Positions 53,001-61,159 of a stretch of DNA of 64,000 bases are shown here, in pieces. The notes beneath the pieces were generated by a model, which saw only the letters and a program-made list of their open reading frames with translations, made no database searches and had not been told where the DNA came from. Numbering within the stretch: position 1 is the first letter of the stretch; each line of letters starts with the position of its first letter. The position numbers were made by a program, and so were the translations under genes. The stretch comes from Henricia sp. BOLD:AAB3569 (lineage: Eukaryota > Echinodermata > Asteroidea > Spinulosida > Echinasteridae). Location: positions 2,060,501 through 2,124,500 of the forward strand of contig JBBELK010000329.1 in the NCBI GenBank assembly GCA_037783545.1. Direction: 5' to 3'.

Positions 53001-56000
53001 ACAAAGCACTAAGACGCGTCTTAGGAAGGGTCACTCTTCTTATCTTGGGAAGTTGGTATGGTAATAAGGACGCATTAAACTCATCTTAACGTTTGTGAGA
53101 TTGATCCCTGGTCATTGGGCTCAATACTATAATTCCTTAATCCTTCTTAACTCCCTGCGGAACATGCAGTCCCGTGCAGCTTACACGCATGAATACTTCT
53201 TTACTTGACAGTCGAGATCAGCCATGACAACCTACGGAGCCTCGATAACATCGCGAGCAGTCATCCATTGTAATACAGCTCGAAGCAAATGTAATAGTGC
53301 CAGTGGCGGAGGCTGGAAACCATTGCATAAACCACAGTGGTTTGAAATCCACAGAAAGGTAATTGAAATTTAAGTCAGCCAATTTGCATTGTCTATAATT
53401 GTAGGCTTAATGAGGGCGGAGCATTGTGCCATGGGGCACCTCCTCTTGTTTCAGGGAGCTTTCAATAGACCGATCCAGTAAGCTCCGCCCACTTAGAAAT
53501 TGCCTAGCAACATGCCACATGTGCCATGCACGTGTGCAGTAGAGTCTCGTGGCCGTGCCGTGCGTCAGCGTCCGCGCCCTGGTCAGCGCGTCTTGAAACA
53601 CGCACACGCACACAAAAACTGCACACTCGAAAGCAAAATGTGCACTTTAGTATCCGGTCCTGTGCGTGCACGTACAACACGCCTGCAATTGCGTAACGCC
53701 CGCCATCGAACAAAAAAATCTCGACACACATCTAGAACGAAGTGATTGCACAACTTGGCAAAACGACAAGCTAATTTTGGTAAGTTTTCATGTTCACACA
53801 AAAAACATTTATGAAGAGATTAATAGTAGGTTAGGATAGTCTTATACAATCCGTTTTAAACCCGCTAGGCCTCCTTTGCGCTGATAAAAATGATGTTTAT
53901 GGTGTTTTTGCGTCACTCGTGCTGCATTTGCCGTAGCTCTGTGCACAAAATTGAGGACTCAGGTAACCAAAATGGAGATCTGCTTTTTAGTTACCAGAAC
54001 CTGAGGCTGTGATTGGTCAATTCCAAAATGGGCGGAGCTTACAGGATCGGTCTATTGTACGACGGCCACGTTAAATACAACGAAATGGCGTCGCGCTTGT
54101 TTATGCGACTACCTTGTCTTTTCGTTCTCTCCCAAACTTTGCAACTTGCCCTGGGGTGTTTATGTTTTGGTGTTGAGTAGAGAACAGCAACATAGCTTGG
54201 TCTGTAGATGTCAGACAATGCATTTTTGAGTCACAAGTCATGAAAATGCAAATAGATTTAAGTAGCATTGGACAATTTTGTACAAGGATGGTTGTGACCA
54301 CTGTTGTGATTCTTTTCTGTGTACAGTCGAAAGCTTTTTATTATCAGGAATAAAGAACAAAGGATTGGGACTTAAATTTGTTGCATTAAAGGCCCAGTGT
54401 ATTATTTGCAATGACCCAAAAAAGTAATCGACGAGTTTACAGGGGAAAAGTTCTGAAAGTAAAGATTGAATTAATAGCAACTACCCAATGAAAGGTTTCC
54501 GCTCAAAATGATATAATTTTACCAGAAAATAATCCGTAAAGATGAAATTATTTAGTTATTTTTGGTTCGCATCTACCCTCCATGCATCTACGCGGTCCAA
54601 AATGCATGGGCGCTGTGTACTGCGTGTGTGTGCTCCAACGCGATGCATTTTTATGGATCGCGCGCACACGCATGTAGCCGTGTACACAGGGGTTTATGGG
54701 GTACATGCATTGTTGTCCTATTTTCCCTTTTCTTTAGAATTCCTCTGTGGGGTACCACTGTTCCTTTTGAATTTCTTTATGGGGTACCATTGTTCCATTG
54801 TGTTTGGTACCCCACAAGTGTGTCCATGTTAGACCAGTATGATGTGCGCCACAGAGTGCATGACGCCAGCCACATAGTACCCGATCAACTGAGAACGAAT
54901 ATTTGAAACACCTCGCCAAGACCAGGAAAACGCATATGGATTTTCATGTTTTTTTAAATGTGGTACATTTGACAAAGCTGAAATTTCTTCGGATGAGTTT
55001 GTTGATGTCTTTCTTTTGATTTATAATGGTTTTATTCGCAGAATCGCTCAAAAACAGATCATCTACAGGGCCTTTAACAGTGCTCTTATTATCAAGGATT
55101 AACTGTTTTTTTGCCATCTTCCAGTACCAAGAGAGCTGTGCAGGAGCTAAGGGTTTGTTTGTTGGTCAATGCTGGACTCCAGTGGAGCTTCAGACACAGC
55201 TAATTCCCTACTTGGCACTTATCAGCATTCCTCTTGAAAACCCAGGTAAGTTGAATTAGCACAAAACAGCATAAAGACTGCAACGTTTCTGGTATTTTCT
55301 AGTGGGTTTTTCTGTCTAGTCAGGGCTATAAAATCTGAGTTTTAGCAAATTGTTTGCTTTTTTGTTGAGCTTGTCGGATTTTATTCTCCACTTGTTTTCT
55401 ACGGAGAAGCAATTTCTTTTTAGCAAGCATGAAAAAGTACCCTCCTTCATTGACCGATTCAGTAGTGTTGCTAAGCAGACTTATGGGCTTCTGTAATTCT
55501 AGTCACATGATGCTTTTGTGCTCGTGCGTGTGCGCGTGAATACACGAACCGTGCGTGCAGACCACAACGAGAGTTGACCAGCCGCTAGTATCACTGGCAT
55601 GTCTTCAATAATCAATTGTTCACACTTATACAAGGTACTTACAGGCCTCGAAATAACCGACGGCAATTGCCGTCGGTGCCCTGTGCTATTGCCGCGATGC
55701 CCTCAAAATAATGAATATTTCACGGCAATAAATTGCCGTGCCTTTTTATTTAACTGCCGTCGGTACCCTTCATTAAAACACACATATGAAAATGTCAAAT
55801 TTCCCACTTTTAGTGACACATTTCGGAGACAAAACTAGCTGTTTAAAAATGCAACGAAACCGTACGCAATTTTTGCAAAACCACGCCGAGCTTTATAGCA
55901 CATAGCACGCACGGTAGCCTACGTGTACAGGTACTAAGGGTACAGTTCGACGAAAGTCCCTCGAACAACGGAACTTCGCCCTGGTTTCTGTGCGAAATTG

Positions 56001-58394
56001 TACATGTACCGGTATGTTGAGCGGGCCTCATTGGTATCCGTTAGCGGTTCGGTGTACAGTACGGAAAATATCCGTCGCTCGAGTGACTCTGTAGTCGATA
56101 GTTTACTGTTGTCACTCAATCAAACTTCGCCCTGGTTTCCGTGCGAAATTGTACATGTATGTTGAGCGGGCTTCATTGGTATCCGTTAGCGGTTCGGTCA
56201 TGGGTTCGGTGTACAGCACGTGCGTGCACTTGTCGACGACTATGATGAAGTACACATGCACTTACGTGTCGATTGCAGAATACGGCCAAAGACGAATATG
56301 TACGAACATTAGCATGACGTTCGTGATATAACCGTGGTCATTGCACATGCGTAGCACACAAAATGGCGGCCGCAGGAACCGCGTTTCGTTGCGCGCGCGT
56401 TGCGAATGTCAACGAAAGGTCTAGACGATTTATCGATGAGGTGGAAGCAATACCATGTTCAACGCGGATAAATAAAAGAGACAATCCTCAGACTGCAACC
56501 CCAGCTAAGTACTATTAATGATTGTTGTGGTGCCCTCCAAGTTCGAGCAAACTGCCGTGATGCCCTTTTTAAATTGACAGAATTGCCGTGATGCCCTTGA
56601 AATGTGGGAAAAGGCAAGGCAATTGTTGCCGTGCCCTTTTGAACACGAATTTCGAGGCCTGTACTTAATTTAAACTAAACTGGTTCTTGGAAATGGTAGT
56701 ATCATTTGCAATGACCCCAAAAAGTAATCGACGAGTTTACAGGGGAAAAGTTCTGAAAGTAAAGACTGATTTAATAGCAACTACCCAATGAAAGGTTTCC
56801 GCTCAAAATTATATTATTTAGATCGTTTGCAAACGATTTACTTATTTTTGGTTCGCATCTACGAGGTCCAAAATGCATGGGCGCTGTGTACTCCGTGTGT
56901 GTGTTTCAACGCGATGCATTTTTTTGTATCCCGCGCACACGCAGTATATGATGTGCGCCACAGAGTGCATGACGCAAGCCACATATTACCCGATCAACTT
57001 GGAACGAATATTTGAAACACCCCGCCAAGACCAGGAAAACGCATATGGATTTTCATGTTTTTTTTAAACGTGGTACATTTGACAAAGCTGAAATTTCTTT
57101 AGATGAGTTTGTTTATGTCTTTCTTTTGATTTATAATGGTTCTATTTGCAGAATCGCTCAAAAACAGATCTACAGGGCCTTTAAAATGTTAATATGTGAC
57201 GGGCTCTACGAAAATGAGTCACAAGTCGCGCTGGCTAGTATTCTTTTTGCGACCATTAAAAGAAATCTGTGGCATTTCTACGCTCATTAAAATACCTAAA
57301 CAAAAAAGAAATTCCAGGCGTAACACAGACATTCCAGGGGGAACACAGACATTCCAGGCGGTATCTGGGCACCGCCAGGAATTTCCATTGTGTTTTGGTA
57401 TTTTATTGAGCGTGGATTTGCCGCGGATTTCTTTTTATGGTCGCAAAAAGAATACTAGCCAGCGCGACTTGTGACTCATTTTCCTAGAGCCCGTCACATA
57501 TTGGTGTTGACTCCAAACAGTTCCAACTGAACTTAAAGAATTTTTCTCCATGCCCTTTACCCCACCCCCCAAAAAAACCCCGCCCCATTTATAGCCATTA
57601 CCCCCTCTGGAATTTTATGTACATGTATTATTTCATCTTTTTGTTAATGTTCCACTCCCATCTTCGTTTCTGGTGGGGTTTTTTTCTGGTGGTGCTTAAG
57701 GATGTTTTGTTTTTCATACACAGGTCAGATCACATTCCTACAAGAAGTGGCAAGATTTACAAGCCACCAATTTACAAGAAGGTAATAATGTAATGGTGGA
57801 CACTTGTAATGGCGCACATGTTTACCCTAGGGTACTCCTGGCGCGGTAAAATCACCAGAAATCATTTCGCTTCAACTAGGTGGCTACCTGACCAAGGCGC
57901 ACAATCCTATCAGCAGTTAGATTGTGGCATTTTCCCTAACAGCTCCCCAAATATCGCATGGGTTGATGAGGCAATTGAGATTAAGTGTCTTGCTTATGGA
58001 CACAAACACGTTGGCACAAGTGGGGCTTGAACCCGTAACCCTTCGATCACGAGCACGGCTGTATACCCACACAACCACACGTGTACAAGTTTATCATTTC
58101 TTCTCTCTTTTGTAAAAATGCTTCCCAAGTGAACTCATGATGTTCACATTCACAACAAAAAATAATAAAAATTTTAATTTTGTTTTGTCGCATGCTTTTA
58201 TTAGACAGAGACCTCAAAAACTCAATGAGCAGGATGGAATTGATGATAATGATGACAATGATTTACCGAGTTCCCAAGGACCGCGGTTTCTGCCTCAGAG
58301 GAAACTTCACACCGGCGTAGAACACAGTGACCCCCTCATGAACAGAATCAACCAAGATGACAATGAGATTAACATAGAAGACTTTGATGATTGA
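37996..58394 (+). CDS. RAD17: RAD17 checkpoint clamp loader, fifteen exons
   Basis: Exons: 37996-38058, 39129-39380, 41590-41676, 42846-43002, 43236-43372, 44774-44952, 46286-46355, 47139-47250, 49051-49254, 50162-50244, 51593-51739, 53212-53358, 55125-55245, 57724-57781 and 58205-58394; 668 aa. RAD17 replaces RFC1 in the complex that loads the 9-1-1 clamp at damaged DNA and supports ATR signalling. Visible: WVSPSFDDF near the N-terminus, WVDKYAPQTQ, the DLAVHKKKIAEIEEWL helix, Walker A GPAGAGKT (~144-151), Walker B LCLVED (~229-233), VFIISD, FNPVAPT, GDIRSAINALQF (sensor-2 region), AIGGRDTSMFLFRALGKILY, FNLYLHQNYLDF, KPLHKPQWF, LQTQLIPYLALI and the acidic C-terminal NEINIEDFDD. SQ sites occur near both ends. 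Phase is consistent at all 14 junctions. Exon 1 is the least certain. Confidence 0.95.
38240..38455. repeat. ~22-bp 'gcgttccgttccacc' minisatellite
   Basis: Degenerate tandem copies of 'gcgttccgttccaccstt' in RAD17 intron 1, preceded by one inverted stretch ('gaatggtggagcagaatgcgg...'). Several overlapping open frames here are by-products. Confidence 0.8.
38566..39077. repeat. ~510-bp near-perfect palindrome
   Basis: Arms of about 220 bp ('gcaaactcacgcaaatgaaat...' and '...atttcatttgcgtgagtttgc') around a ~55-base centre. Only scattered mismatches. The mirrored open frames on the two strands encode the same peptide because of the symmetry. RAD17 intron 1, ending ~50 bp before exon 2. Confidence 0.92.
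39129..39380 (+). CDS. RAD17: RAD17 exon 2: N-terminal region
   Basis: RHKWVSPSFDDFGLE... to WVDKYAPQTQ|gtaagt. A Ser/Lys-rich basic linker with an SQ lies between. Acceptor ctgtgcag at 39128; the open frame upstream is part of a palindromic repeat and is excluded. Confidence 0.9.
39999..40240 (-). repeat. tRNA-derived SINE, family S1, copy a
   Basis: Minus-strand head at 40231-40161 with A box 'tcgagtggttaaga', B box 'ggttcgagtcc' and a possible TGT (Thr) anticodon loop 'cttgtat', followed by a body ending '...aatttccccgacgcaagtc'. RAD17 intron 2. Confidence 0.75.
40161..40231 (-). tRNA. tRNA-Thr(TGT)-like SINE head
   Basis: A 71-base cloverleaf-like segment with a 7-bp acceptor stem (gctcggt / cccgagc, one mismatch), both internal promoter boxes and a 5-bp anticodon stem. 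Because the same segment with the same 3' body recurs nearby, I take it as a SINE head, not a housekeeping tRNA gene. Confidence 0.4.
40248..40376 (-). repeat. SINE family S1, copy b (headless)
   Basis: Repeats the body of copy a (gcaattagtcagaaattg...cccgacgtaattattaac) almost exactly but lacks the tRNA part. Confidence 0.75.
40542..41281. mobile_element. TTAA-flanked element family B copy 2, inside a SINE
   Basis: Inverted relative to 11322-11830, with TTAA at both ends (40542-40545, 41278-41281). It splits SINE copy c and is itself split by the element at 41056. Confidence 0.88.
41056..41267. mobile_element. 212-bp MITE with TA target duplication
   Basis: Ends CTGTAAAAGCC and AGCTTTTACAG, with TA at 41054-41055 and 41268-41269. 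The family-B copy at 11.33 kb shows the empty site with a single TA. TA duplication is typical of Tc1/mariner-type elements. Interior has repeated 'attttcgcg' words. Confidence 0.9.
41590..41676 (+). CDS. RAD17: RAD17 exon 3
   Basis: SDLAVHKKKIAEIEEWLQQH, the conserved helix preceding the ATPase domain; 29 codons, phase 0, ends CAGCAG|gtacgg. Confidence 0.93.
42846..43002 (+). CDS. RAD17: RAD17 exon 4: Walker A
   Basis: RKAPILLLTGPAGAGKTATI with an intact GxxGxGKT P-loop, then EIQEWSNPTTAD. Ends CAAG|gtaatg, phase 1. Confidence 0.95.
43236..43372 (+). CDS. RAD17: RAD17 exon 5: to Walker B
   Basis: DFNVIGGHISQSQTVLFQDF through LQKLCLVE|gtatta; the next exon supplies the Asp of the LVED Walker B. 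Confidence 0.93.
43556..44475. mobile_element. TTAA-flanked non-autonomous element, family A copy 2
   Basis: Same orientation as 9624-10592, TTAA at 43556 and 44472, ends 'acagctag' and 'ctagctcc'. Small indels distinguish the copies. RAD17 intron 5. Confidence 0.87.
44591..44741. mobile_element. MITE, 'tagacc...gacaggg' family, copy 3
   Basis: Complete copy about 30 bp before RAD17 exon 6. Confidence 0.75.
44774..44952 (+). CDS. RAD17: RAD17 exon 6
   Basis: DIPNAFYRDPQSLHNIL, SPLVFIISDSYGG (sensor-1 strand) to GVHNI. Ends ATTAG|gtgagt, phase 2. Confidence 0.95.
45064..45403. mobile_element. TIR element 'acaccaatccggtaac', unit 1 of a pair
   Basis: Ends 'tacaccaatccgttaac...ctgtacatccgccatagc' and the inverse. 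Interior has GC-rich 'gcgcgtcacgtgtacgcg' words. Directly abuts unit 2 with the arms continuing into each other. Confidence 0.75.
45404..45744. mobile_element. TIR element 'acaccaatccggtaac', unit 2 of a pair
   Basis: Same family as unit 1, with its central part in the opposite direction. The two together form a larger fold-back. RAD17 intron 6. Confidence 0.75.
45776..45990 (+). repeat. two tRNA-like SINE heads in tandem
   Basis: First: 'aactcagctggtacagcatctgc...gggtttgaatcc'. Second at about 45858-45927: 'ggtcgagtggttaagacatc...ggttcaagtccc', close to the S1 head. Both have A- and B-box words; neither has a clean acceptor stem. Confidence 0.5.
46112..46170 (+). pseudogene. diverged duplicate of the start of RAD17 exon 7
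   Basis: After acceptor ttcctacag, SFNPVAVTDKIKLLPRL parallels SFNPVAPTSMIKAMQRL of exon 7. No donor or stop follows before exon 7, so it could be a cryptic alternative 5' extension, or just a decayed tandem copy. Confidence 0.65.
46286..46355 (+). CDS. RAD17: RAD17 exon 7
   Basis: SFNPVAPTSMIKAMQRLTSK-ESNK, 70 bp, acceptor cctgcag at 46285. A diverged duplicate of this exon start lies 174 bp upstream (acceptor at 46111); the frame between them is fully open, so use of the upstream site would add 58 residues. Confidence 0.9.
46405..46859. mobile_element. TIR element, 'gttaaggcctcacagctgg' ends
   Basis: Left 'tttgttaaggcctcacagctg' and right 'cagctgtgaggccttaacaaa' inverted, with further paired blocks ('gacgaggacgggacgag'). 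Non-coding. RAD17 intron 7. Confidence 0.85.
46886..47095 (-). repeat. SINE family S2, copy 2
   Basis: Reverse-oriented: body 'ctggaccaacgacaatacatcccttcc...', B box 'gggtatcgaacccg'. RAD17 intron 7. Confidence 0.7.
47139..47250 (+). CDS. RAD17: RAD17 exon 8: sensor-2 region
   Basis: IKGRFTAPSKQTLEALANAS, AGDIRSAINALQFACLK|gtaacg, phase 1. GDIRSAIN holds the conserved Arg. Confidence 0.95.
47263..47720. mobile_element. 458-bp TIR element, 'tataatgcatagttccga' ends
   Basis: 'tatagataatgcatagttccga' and 'tcggaactatgcattatag' are inverted. Non-coding. Starts 13 bp after RAD17 exon 8. Confidence 0.85.
48141..48831. mobile_element. TTAA-flanked TIR element, 'ggctatgtcacggtttgcgcatgcg' ends
   Basis: TTAAAGAGGCTATGTCACGG at the left, CCGTGACATAGCCCCTTTAA at the right; 25-bp or longer arms, 691 bp. 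Non-coding. RAD17 intron 8. Confidence 0.88.
48872..48985. mobile_element. small dispersed element, 'acactaaaaccagtgaactg' family
   Basis: Full copy with 'ctgggtctacactaaaacc' and 'taaacccagtaaccctgg'. Inverted copy at 58893-58998; partial copies at 1.03 and 25.11 kb. Confidence 0.65.
49051..49254 (+). CDS. RAD17: RAD17 exon 9
   Basis: DTQDLDKALSTNQ, a Ser/Lys-rich linker (SKSQHPG), then AAIGGRDTSMFLFRALGKIL-YCK. Ends TGTAAAA|gtaagt, phase 1. Confidence 0.93.
49353..49850 (-). repeat. SINE family S2, copy 3, composite
   Basis: Body block (49478-49610) matches copies 1 and 2 in reverse. An A/T-rich block with 'accacatccaacagc...ccgccaattacaggaatggga' occurs twice (49380-49425 and 49672-49710), showing a duplication or a second insertion. 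RAD17 intron 9. Confidence 0.6.
50162..50244 (+). CDS. RAD17: RAD17 exon 10
   Basis: REPKTSEDPVLPAHLAHHDR, ending RIHPE|gtaaag. Matches the region between ILYCK and the EVVEMSH-type helix in vertebrate RAD17. Confidence 0.88.
51130..51230. repeat. 21-bp tandem repeat 'ctaataaaaatggtttagaac'
   Basis: About five units in RAD17 intron 10, flanked by 'ttaggacgaccg' words in inverted arrangement (51000 and 51243), so possibly the core of a TIR element. Confidence 0.8.
51593..51739 (+). CDS. RAD17: RAD17 exon 11
   Basis: DVLEHTHMSSDYFNLYLHQN then YLDFYECIEDVVEASHYFSD; 49 codons, phase 0 both sides. The following intron is almost entirely satellite. Confidence 0.95.
51775..53113. repeat. 186-bp satellite array filling RAD17 intron 11
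   Basis: The landmark 'tcgatcccaggtctcag' recurs at 51794, 51981, 52167, 52353, 52539, 52725 and 52911: a period of 186 with almost no variation in the middle units and more at the edges. Each unit holds a hairpin 'aggtctcagtgg...gcgagacct'. Monomers of the family also occur singly at 2.6 and 30.1 kb. Confidence 0.97.
53212..53358 (+). CDS. RAD17: RAD17 exon 12
   Basis: SRSAMTTYGASITSRAVIHC to GGGWKPLHKPQWFEIHRK|gtaatt; 49 codons, phase 0. KPLHKPQWF is strongly conserved. Confidence 0.95.
53463..54057. mobile_element. 595-bp TIR element, 'caatagaccgatcc' ends
   Basis: 'caatagaccgatccagtaagctccgccc' and the inverse 'gggcggagcttacaggatcgg' arms. GC-rich interior with 'cacgcacacgcacac'; open frames inside are not recognised. 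RAD17 intron 12. Confidence 0.85.
54386..55077. mobile_element. TTAA-flanked element, family C copy 1
   Basis: TTAAAGGCCCAG to GGGCCTTTAA, 692 bp. Most of it matches 56.70-57.18 kb. An internal 'gaattcctctgtggggtacca...' stretch is unique to this copy. Confidence 0.8.
55125..55245 (+). CDS. RAD17: RAD17 exon 13
   Basis: YQESCAGAKGLFVG, then LQTQLIPYLALISIP. Ends AACCCAG|gtaagt, phase 1. A TTAA element ends only about 48 bp upstream. Confidence 0.95.
55642..56661. mobile_element. 1.02-kb TIR element with 6-bp TSD TACTTA
   Basis: Ends CAGGCCTCGAAAT and ATTTCGAGGCCTG with TACTTA on both sides (55636-55641, 56662-56667). Sub-terminal 'aattgccgtcggtgccct' words repeat in both arms. No transposase. 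RAD17 intron 13. Confidence 0.88.
56690..57183. repeat. family C copy 2 (partial)
   Basis: From 'atttgcaatgacccc' to 'acagggcctttaa', matching copy 1 but without a clear left end. Confidence 0.75.
57190..57502. mobile_element. 313-bp TIR element, 'atatgtgacgggctc' ends
   Basis: Arms of about 100 bp ('atatgtgacgggctctacg...ttctttttgcgacca' and the inverse) around a short core with two 'cacagacattccagg' repeats. A fragment is at 26.23 kb. RAD17 intron 13. Confidence 0.88.
57724..57781 (+). CDS. RAD17: RAD17 exon 14
   Basis: GQITFLQEVARFTSHQFTR; 58 bp, phase 1 in, phase 2 out (AGAAG|gtaata). Confidence 0.9.
57800..58095 (-). repeat. tRNA-derived SINE (reverse)
   Basis: 'gggcttgaacccgtaaccc' is a reverse B box; 'acacaaccacacgtg' is in the A-box position. 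The body 'ttgatgaggcaattgagattaagtg' lies on the 3' side. RAD17 intron 14. Confidence 0.55.
58205..58394 (+). CDS. RAD17: RAD17 exon 15: acidic C-terminus and stop
   Basis: RQRPQKLNEQDGIDDNDDND, LPSSQGPRF (an SQ candidate for ATR/ATM), then NEINIEDFDD and TGA. The acidic tail fits the conserved RAD17 C-terminal motif. A degenerate second copy of this exon follows directly. Confidence 0.9.
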
Positions 58395-58558
58395 ACGCTT
58401 TAAGACGGTGGTCTGTTGGAGATGCAATCTGAAAACAATTTGCCAAGATCCTTAAGGCCCGGATGGTGCCTCAGAGGATCCTCGCACTGCAGTGGAACAC
58501 AGTGACCCCCTCATAAACAGAACCAACCAAGACGACAATGAGATTGTCATCAAAGGCC
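58395..58558 (+). pseudogene. broken tandem copy of RAD17 exon 15
   Basis: 'gcctcagagga', 'gaacacagtgaccccctcat' and 'caagaygacaatgagatt' repeat the last exon's sequence at a 175-185 bp offset, with changed bases and a lost stop. The copy ends where the next MITE starts. It lies after the real stop and would be 3' UTR. Confidence 0.8.
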
Positions 58559-58790
58559 GGGGTCACACGAATTATGAGATTCCACTCTATCATAGTATTA
58601 CTATAGTAGCATTACGATATTTTGTCTGTGTGACCCCAGATGGACGACGAGAATTCTCATCATCGAGTTGTTTTCTATTGTGATACTATCGTAATACTAT
58701 CATGATAGATTGGCGTGTGACCGCTCTCGTCGTTTATTCTATCATGATCGTATCATGATAGAGTAATTACGAGATTTCCTGTGTGACCCC
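58559..58790. mobile_element. MITE, 'ggggtcacacg' ends
   Basis: Left 'ggggtcacacgaattatgaga' and right 'ctgtgtgacccc' are inverted, with internal 'ctatcatgatag' words. Cuts the exon-15 duplicate. Confidence 0.75.
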
Positions 58791-58892
58791 AGCCTAAGAC
58801 ATGTCTTAACTGAATTTAGACAATCTTCAAATTTTGTCTTCAGATACGAGTTTTGACCATTTTTTTATTGCAAGACAAAATACTAGACTACT

Positions 58893-58998
58893 AAAGTGTG
58901 ACACGATTGCCAGAGCAACTGGGTCTAAACATTCGCTGGTAATCTGAAACCTCCTTTGCTAAAGCACAGGGAAACGGTTCACTGGTTTTAGTGTACAC
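58893..58998. mobile_element. small dispersed element, 'acactaaaaccagtgaactg' family, inverted
   Basis: Reverse complement of the 48872-48985 copy, with moderate divergence. Confidence 0.6.
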
Positions 58999-59222
58999 AC
59001 AAGAAAGTTAGCTGCGTTCCAAACACGCGAACATTGCAAACGTTTGCATCGTTCGCCAACAACTGGTATCCGGCTTTCAATAGACAAGTGCACAAAAGTA
59101 CTAACCAGTGGCGAACGTTGGCAACATTTGCGTAAGTGGAATGCAGCCCAGGGCTGACGTTCTAGTACTCTATTTATGTCTTAATTAAAATGTCTTGGTA
59201 ATTAACATATCTTAATTTGCTT

Positions 59223-59360
59223 TATAGACCTTTTGTACAAGCGGCCATGAAAGGGGCAGTCACATTGTCACCATGTGTCATGCACGATTAGGCACTTTGA
59301 GGATCTATTGTCACATGATTTAAATATTAAAACCTGTCCCCTGTCATGGCCGCCGGTCTA
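59223..59360. mobile_element. MITE, 'tagacc...gacaggg' family, copy 4 (inverted)
   Basis: Complete copy with 'tatagacc' and 'ggtcta' ends. Confidence 0.75.
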
Positions 59361-60758
59361 TTTATTTATACCATTTCTTTACCCAGGGTATGCCCAAACA
59401 GTTAAAAACTGCGTACATAAATGATAACATAAAAACAATTAAAATTAAACTCAAAGGAACAAGTGACAAACAAAATACATATTACAGTTACAAATATGTA
59501 CAAATAAAACATTCCAAAAATAAACTATACAGTTGTTATTCCCAAAGTCACTGTTTCTAGGTGTTTATGCAAGTTCCCAAAACTCGACGACTGAAATAAA
59601 CCGCCTGTACATAATTGTATTAAATATCCCACAGTTCTAACAGGTGTTGGTCCATATTAGTTTCATTTCCTGGTCATGCAGTCCTATCATAGCATCCTGT
59701 CCGCTCCTCTTTAGCCTTGCATGGCTTCCGTTAAAAGCCATATACACTGAAATTGCAAAAATCGAAACTGCCAAATTATTTTGAAATATTATTTTTGACT
59801 GAAGCCGAGTTTTCAGCCCGTGTTTGCGTCCTATTCTGCGCACACGTACACCCGTGCACATATACTTGTAAACAACGTACACTGAGGACTACGTGTACAA
59901 CACCGAGGACGTAGTTTGCGACCGCGTGCTTATATAGCCAGCCTCAGTAAAACGAATTGCGTAATAGCCCCAAATACAATTGCCACACCATAATAAGGCC
60001 TAAATGCCTCTGCTTAAAATGATTTCTTGCCAAAACTTAGATAAATAAGAATACCAAAGTCGTCCCCTGAATACAAACTGGGGAAAAAACACCTTTTTGC
60101 CCTGATTTTATTTCAAATGTGATTGTCCATAGGATGGTTATTTAAAATGCGTCTTTTTGATGAACCTGACATAATTGTTTGACAGAGGGTTGGTAAAGTG
60201 GAGAACGGTTGTCTCGGTCGACCGAGAAGGAGGAGAAACCAATTTAATCAAAAATAAGCCCGGGCAGACGCCATCAAACGGAATAAAAATGAAATATTTG
60301 ATATTTTGTCAATTTGAAAGCTGGGAAGAGTTTATTATTCTGGCCATATTGACAAAGCGATCCGTCGTCAATGTCTTATCCAACGGTTTACCGCCGAACT
60401 GAAATAGTATAAATATAATATATATCTTATTAGTTTCTGGGGGTCAACCGTTGCAGTCTCGTCGAATGGGGGCGCTATTAAATACAATAATCACATGTAT
60501 TTGCCAAACAAAACATACTACAGTCCTGGAATACAAACAAATAAATAAATAAATATTTTTCTTGTAAATTGCAGTAATGAAATGAGGAAATAAATACGAA
60601 ATGAAACACAAGAGAAACGAAATATGTTTAACTGTCTGGACGGTCGACCCTTGTCGAAAGACCAGTGAACATATATACCTTTCGACCCTTGGCAGAATGC
60701 CAAGCAATTAACATTGTAAGTACATGTGTTCTACACCTGTTGATGAATACAGGGAACC
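59361..60758. other. AT-rich non-coding stretch
   Basis: No gene or clear repeat is recognised. Short open frames on both strands show no motif. Confidence 0.5.
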
Positions 60759-60874
60759 GGGGGCGCGTTCAATAGCGCAATACGTATGCATACCGTACCG
60801 ACAATACCTTCAACTTCAAAGATATAGGAAAATACCCATTACTGGCATACCTATTGCGCTATTGAACACGCCCC
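60759..60874. mobile_element. 116-bp hairpin MITE
   Basis: 'gggcgcgttcaatagcgcaata' and 'attgcgctattgaacacgcccc' arms, one mismatch, about 60 bp loop. Confidence 0.8.
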
Positions 60875-61159
60875 ATGACAATGCAATACAAATATGTGCG
60901 TGGGGAAGTTTTTTCTACAAAAGTCAACAGTATCCTAGCTGTAGCCGTCAGTTGCAGAATCGGCATCACAGTGAAGAACACCATAACAGGGACGGATCTA
61001 GGAATTATTTTCAAGGGAGGAGGTGTTCTGCCAATGCGAGTGCCGACAAATTTGTGGGGCGAGGGTTACCATTAATATTTATATCGGCATGTTGCCGACA
61101 CTGGCGGACTCGCAGAACATGTATTACATTTAAAATTTAGCCAGAGCAGGGGGAGCGGT

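Noticed and set aside
51775..53113. CRISPR-like regular repeats
   Set aside because: The 186-bp period has no unique spacers and the context is an animal intron; it is a satellite.
53407..53801. overlapping frames on both strands
   Set aside because: Contained in the 595-bp TIR element with GC-rich 'acacgcacac' repeats; no recognised domain.
15830..58095. several tRNA-like segments as tRNA genes
   Set aside because: They have A and B boxes but recur with SINE bodies, or have poor acceptor stems; treated as SINE heads.
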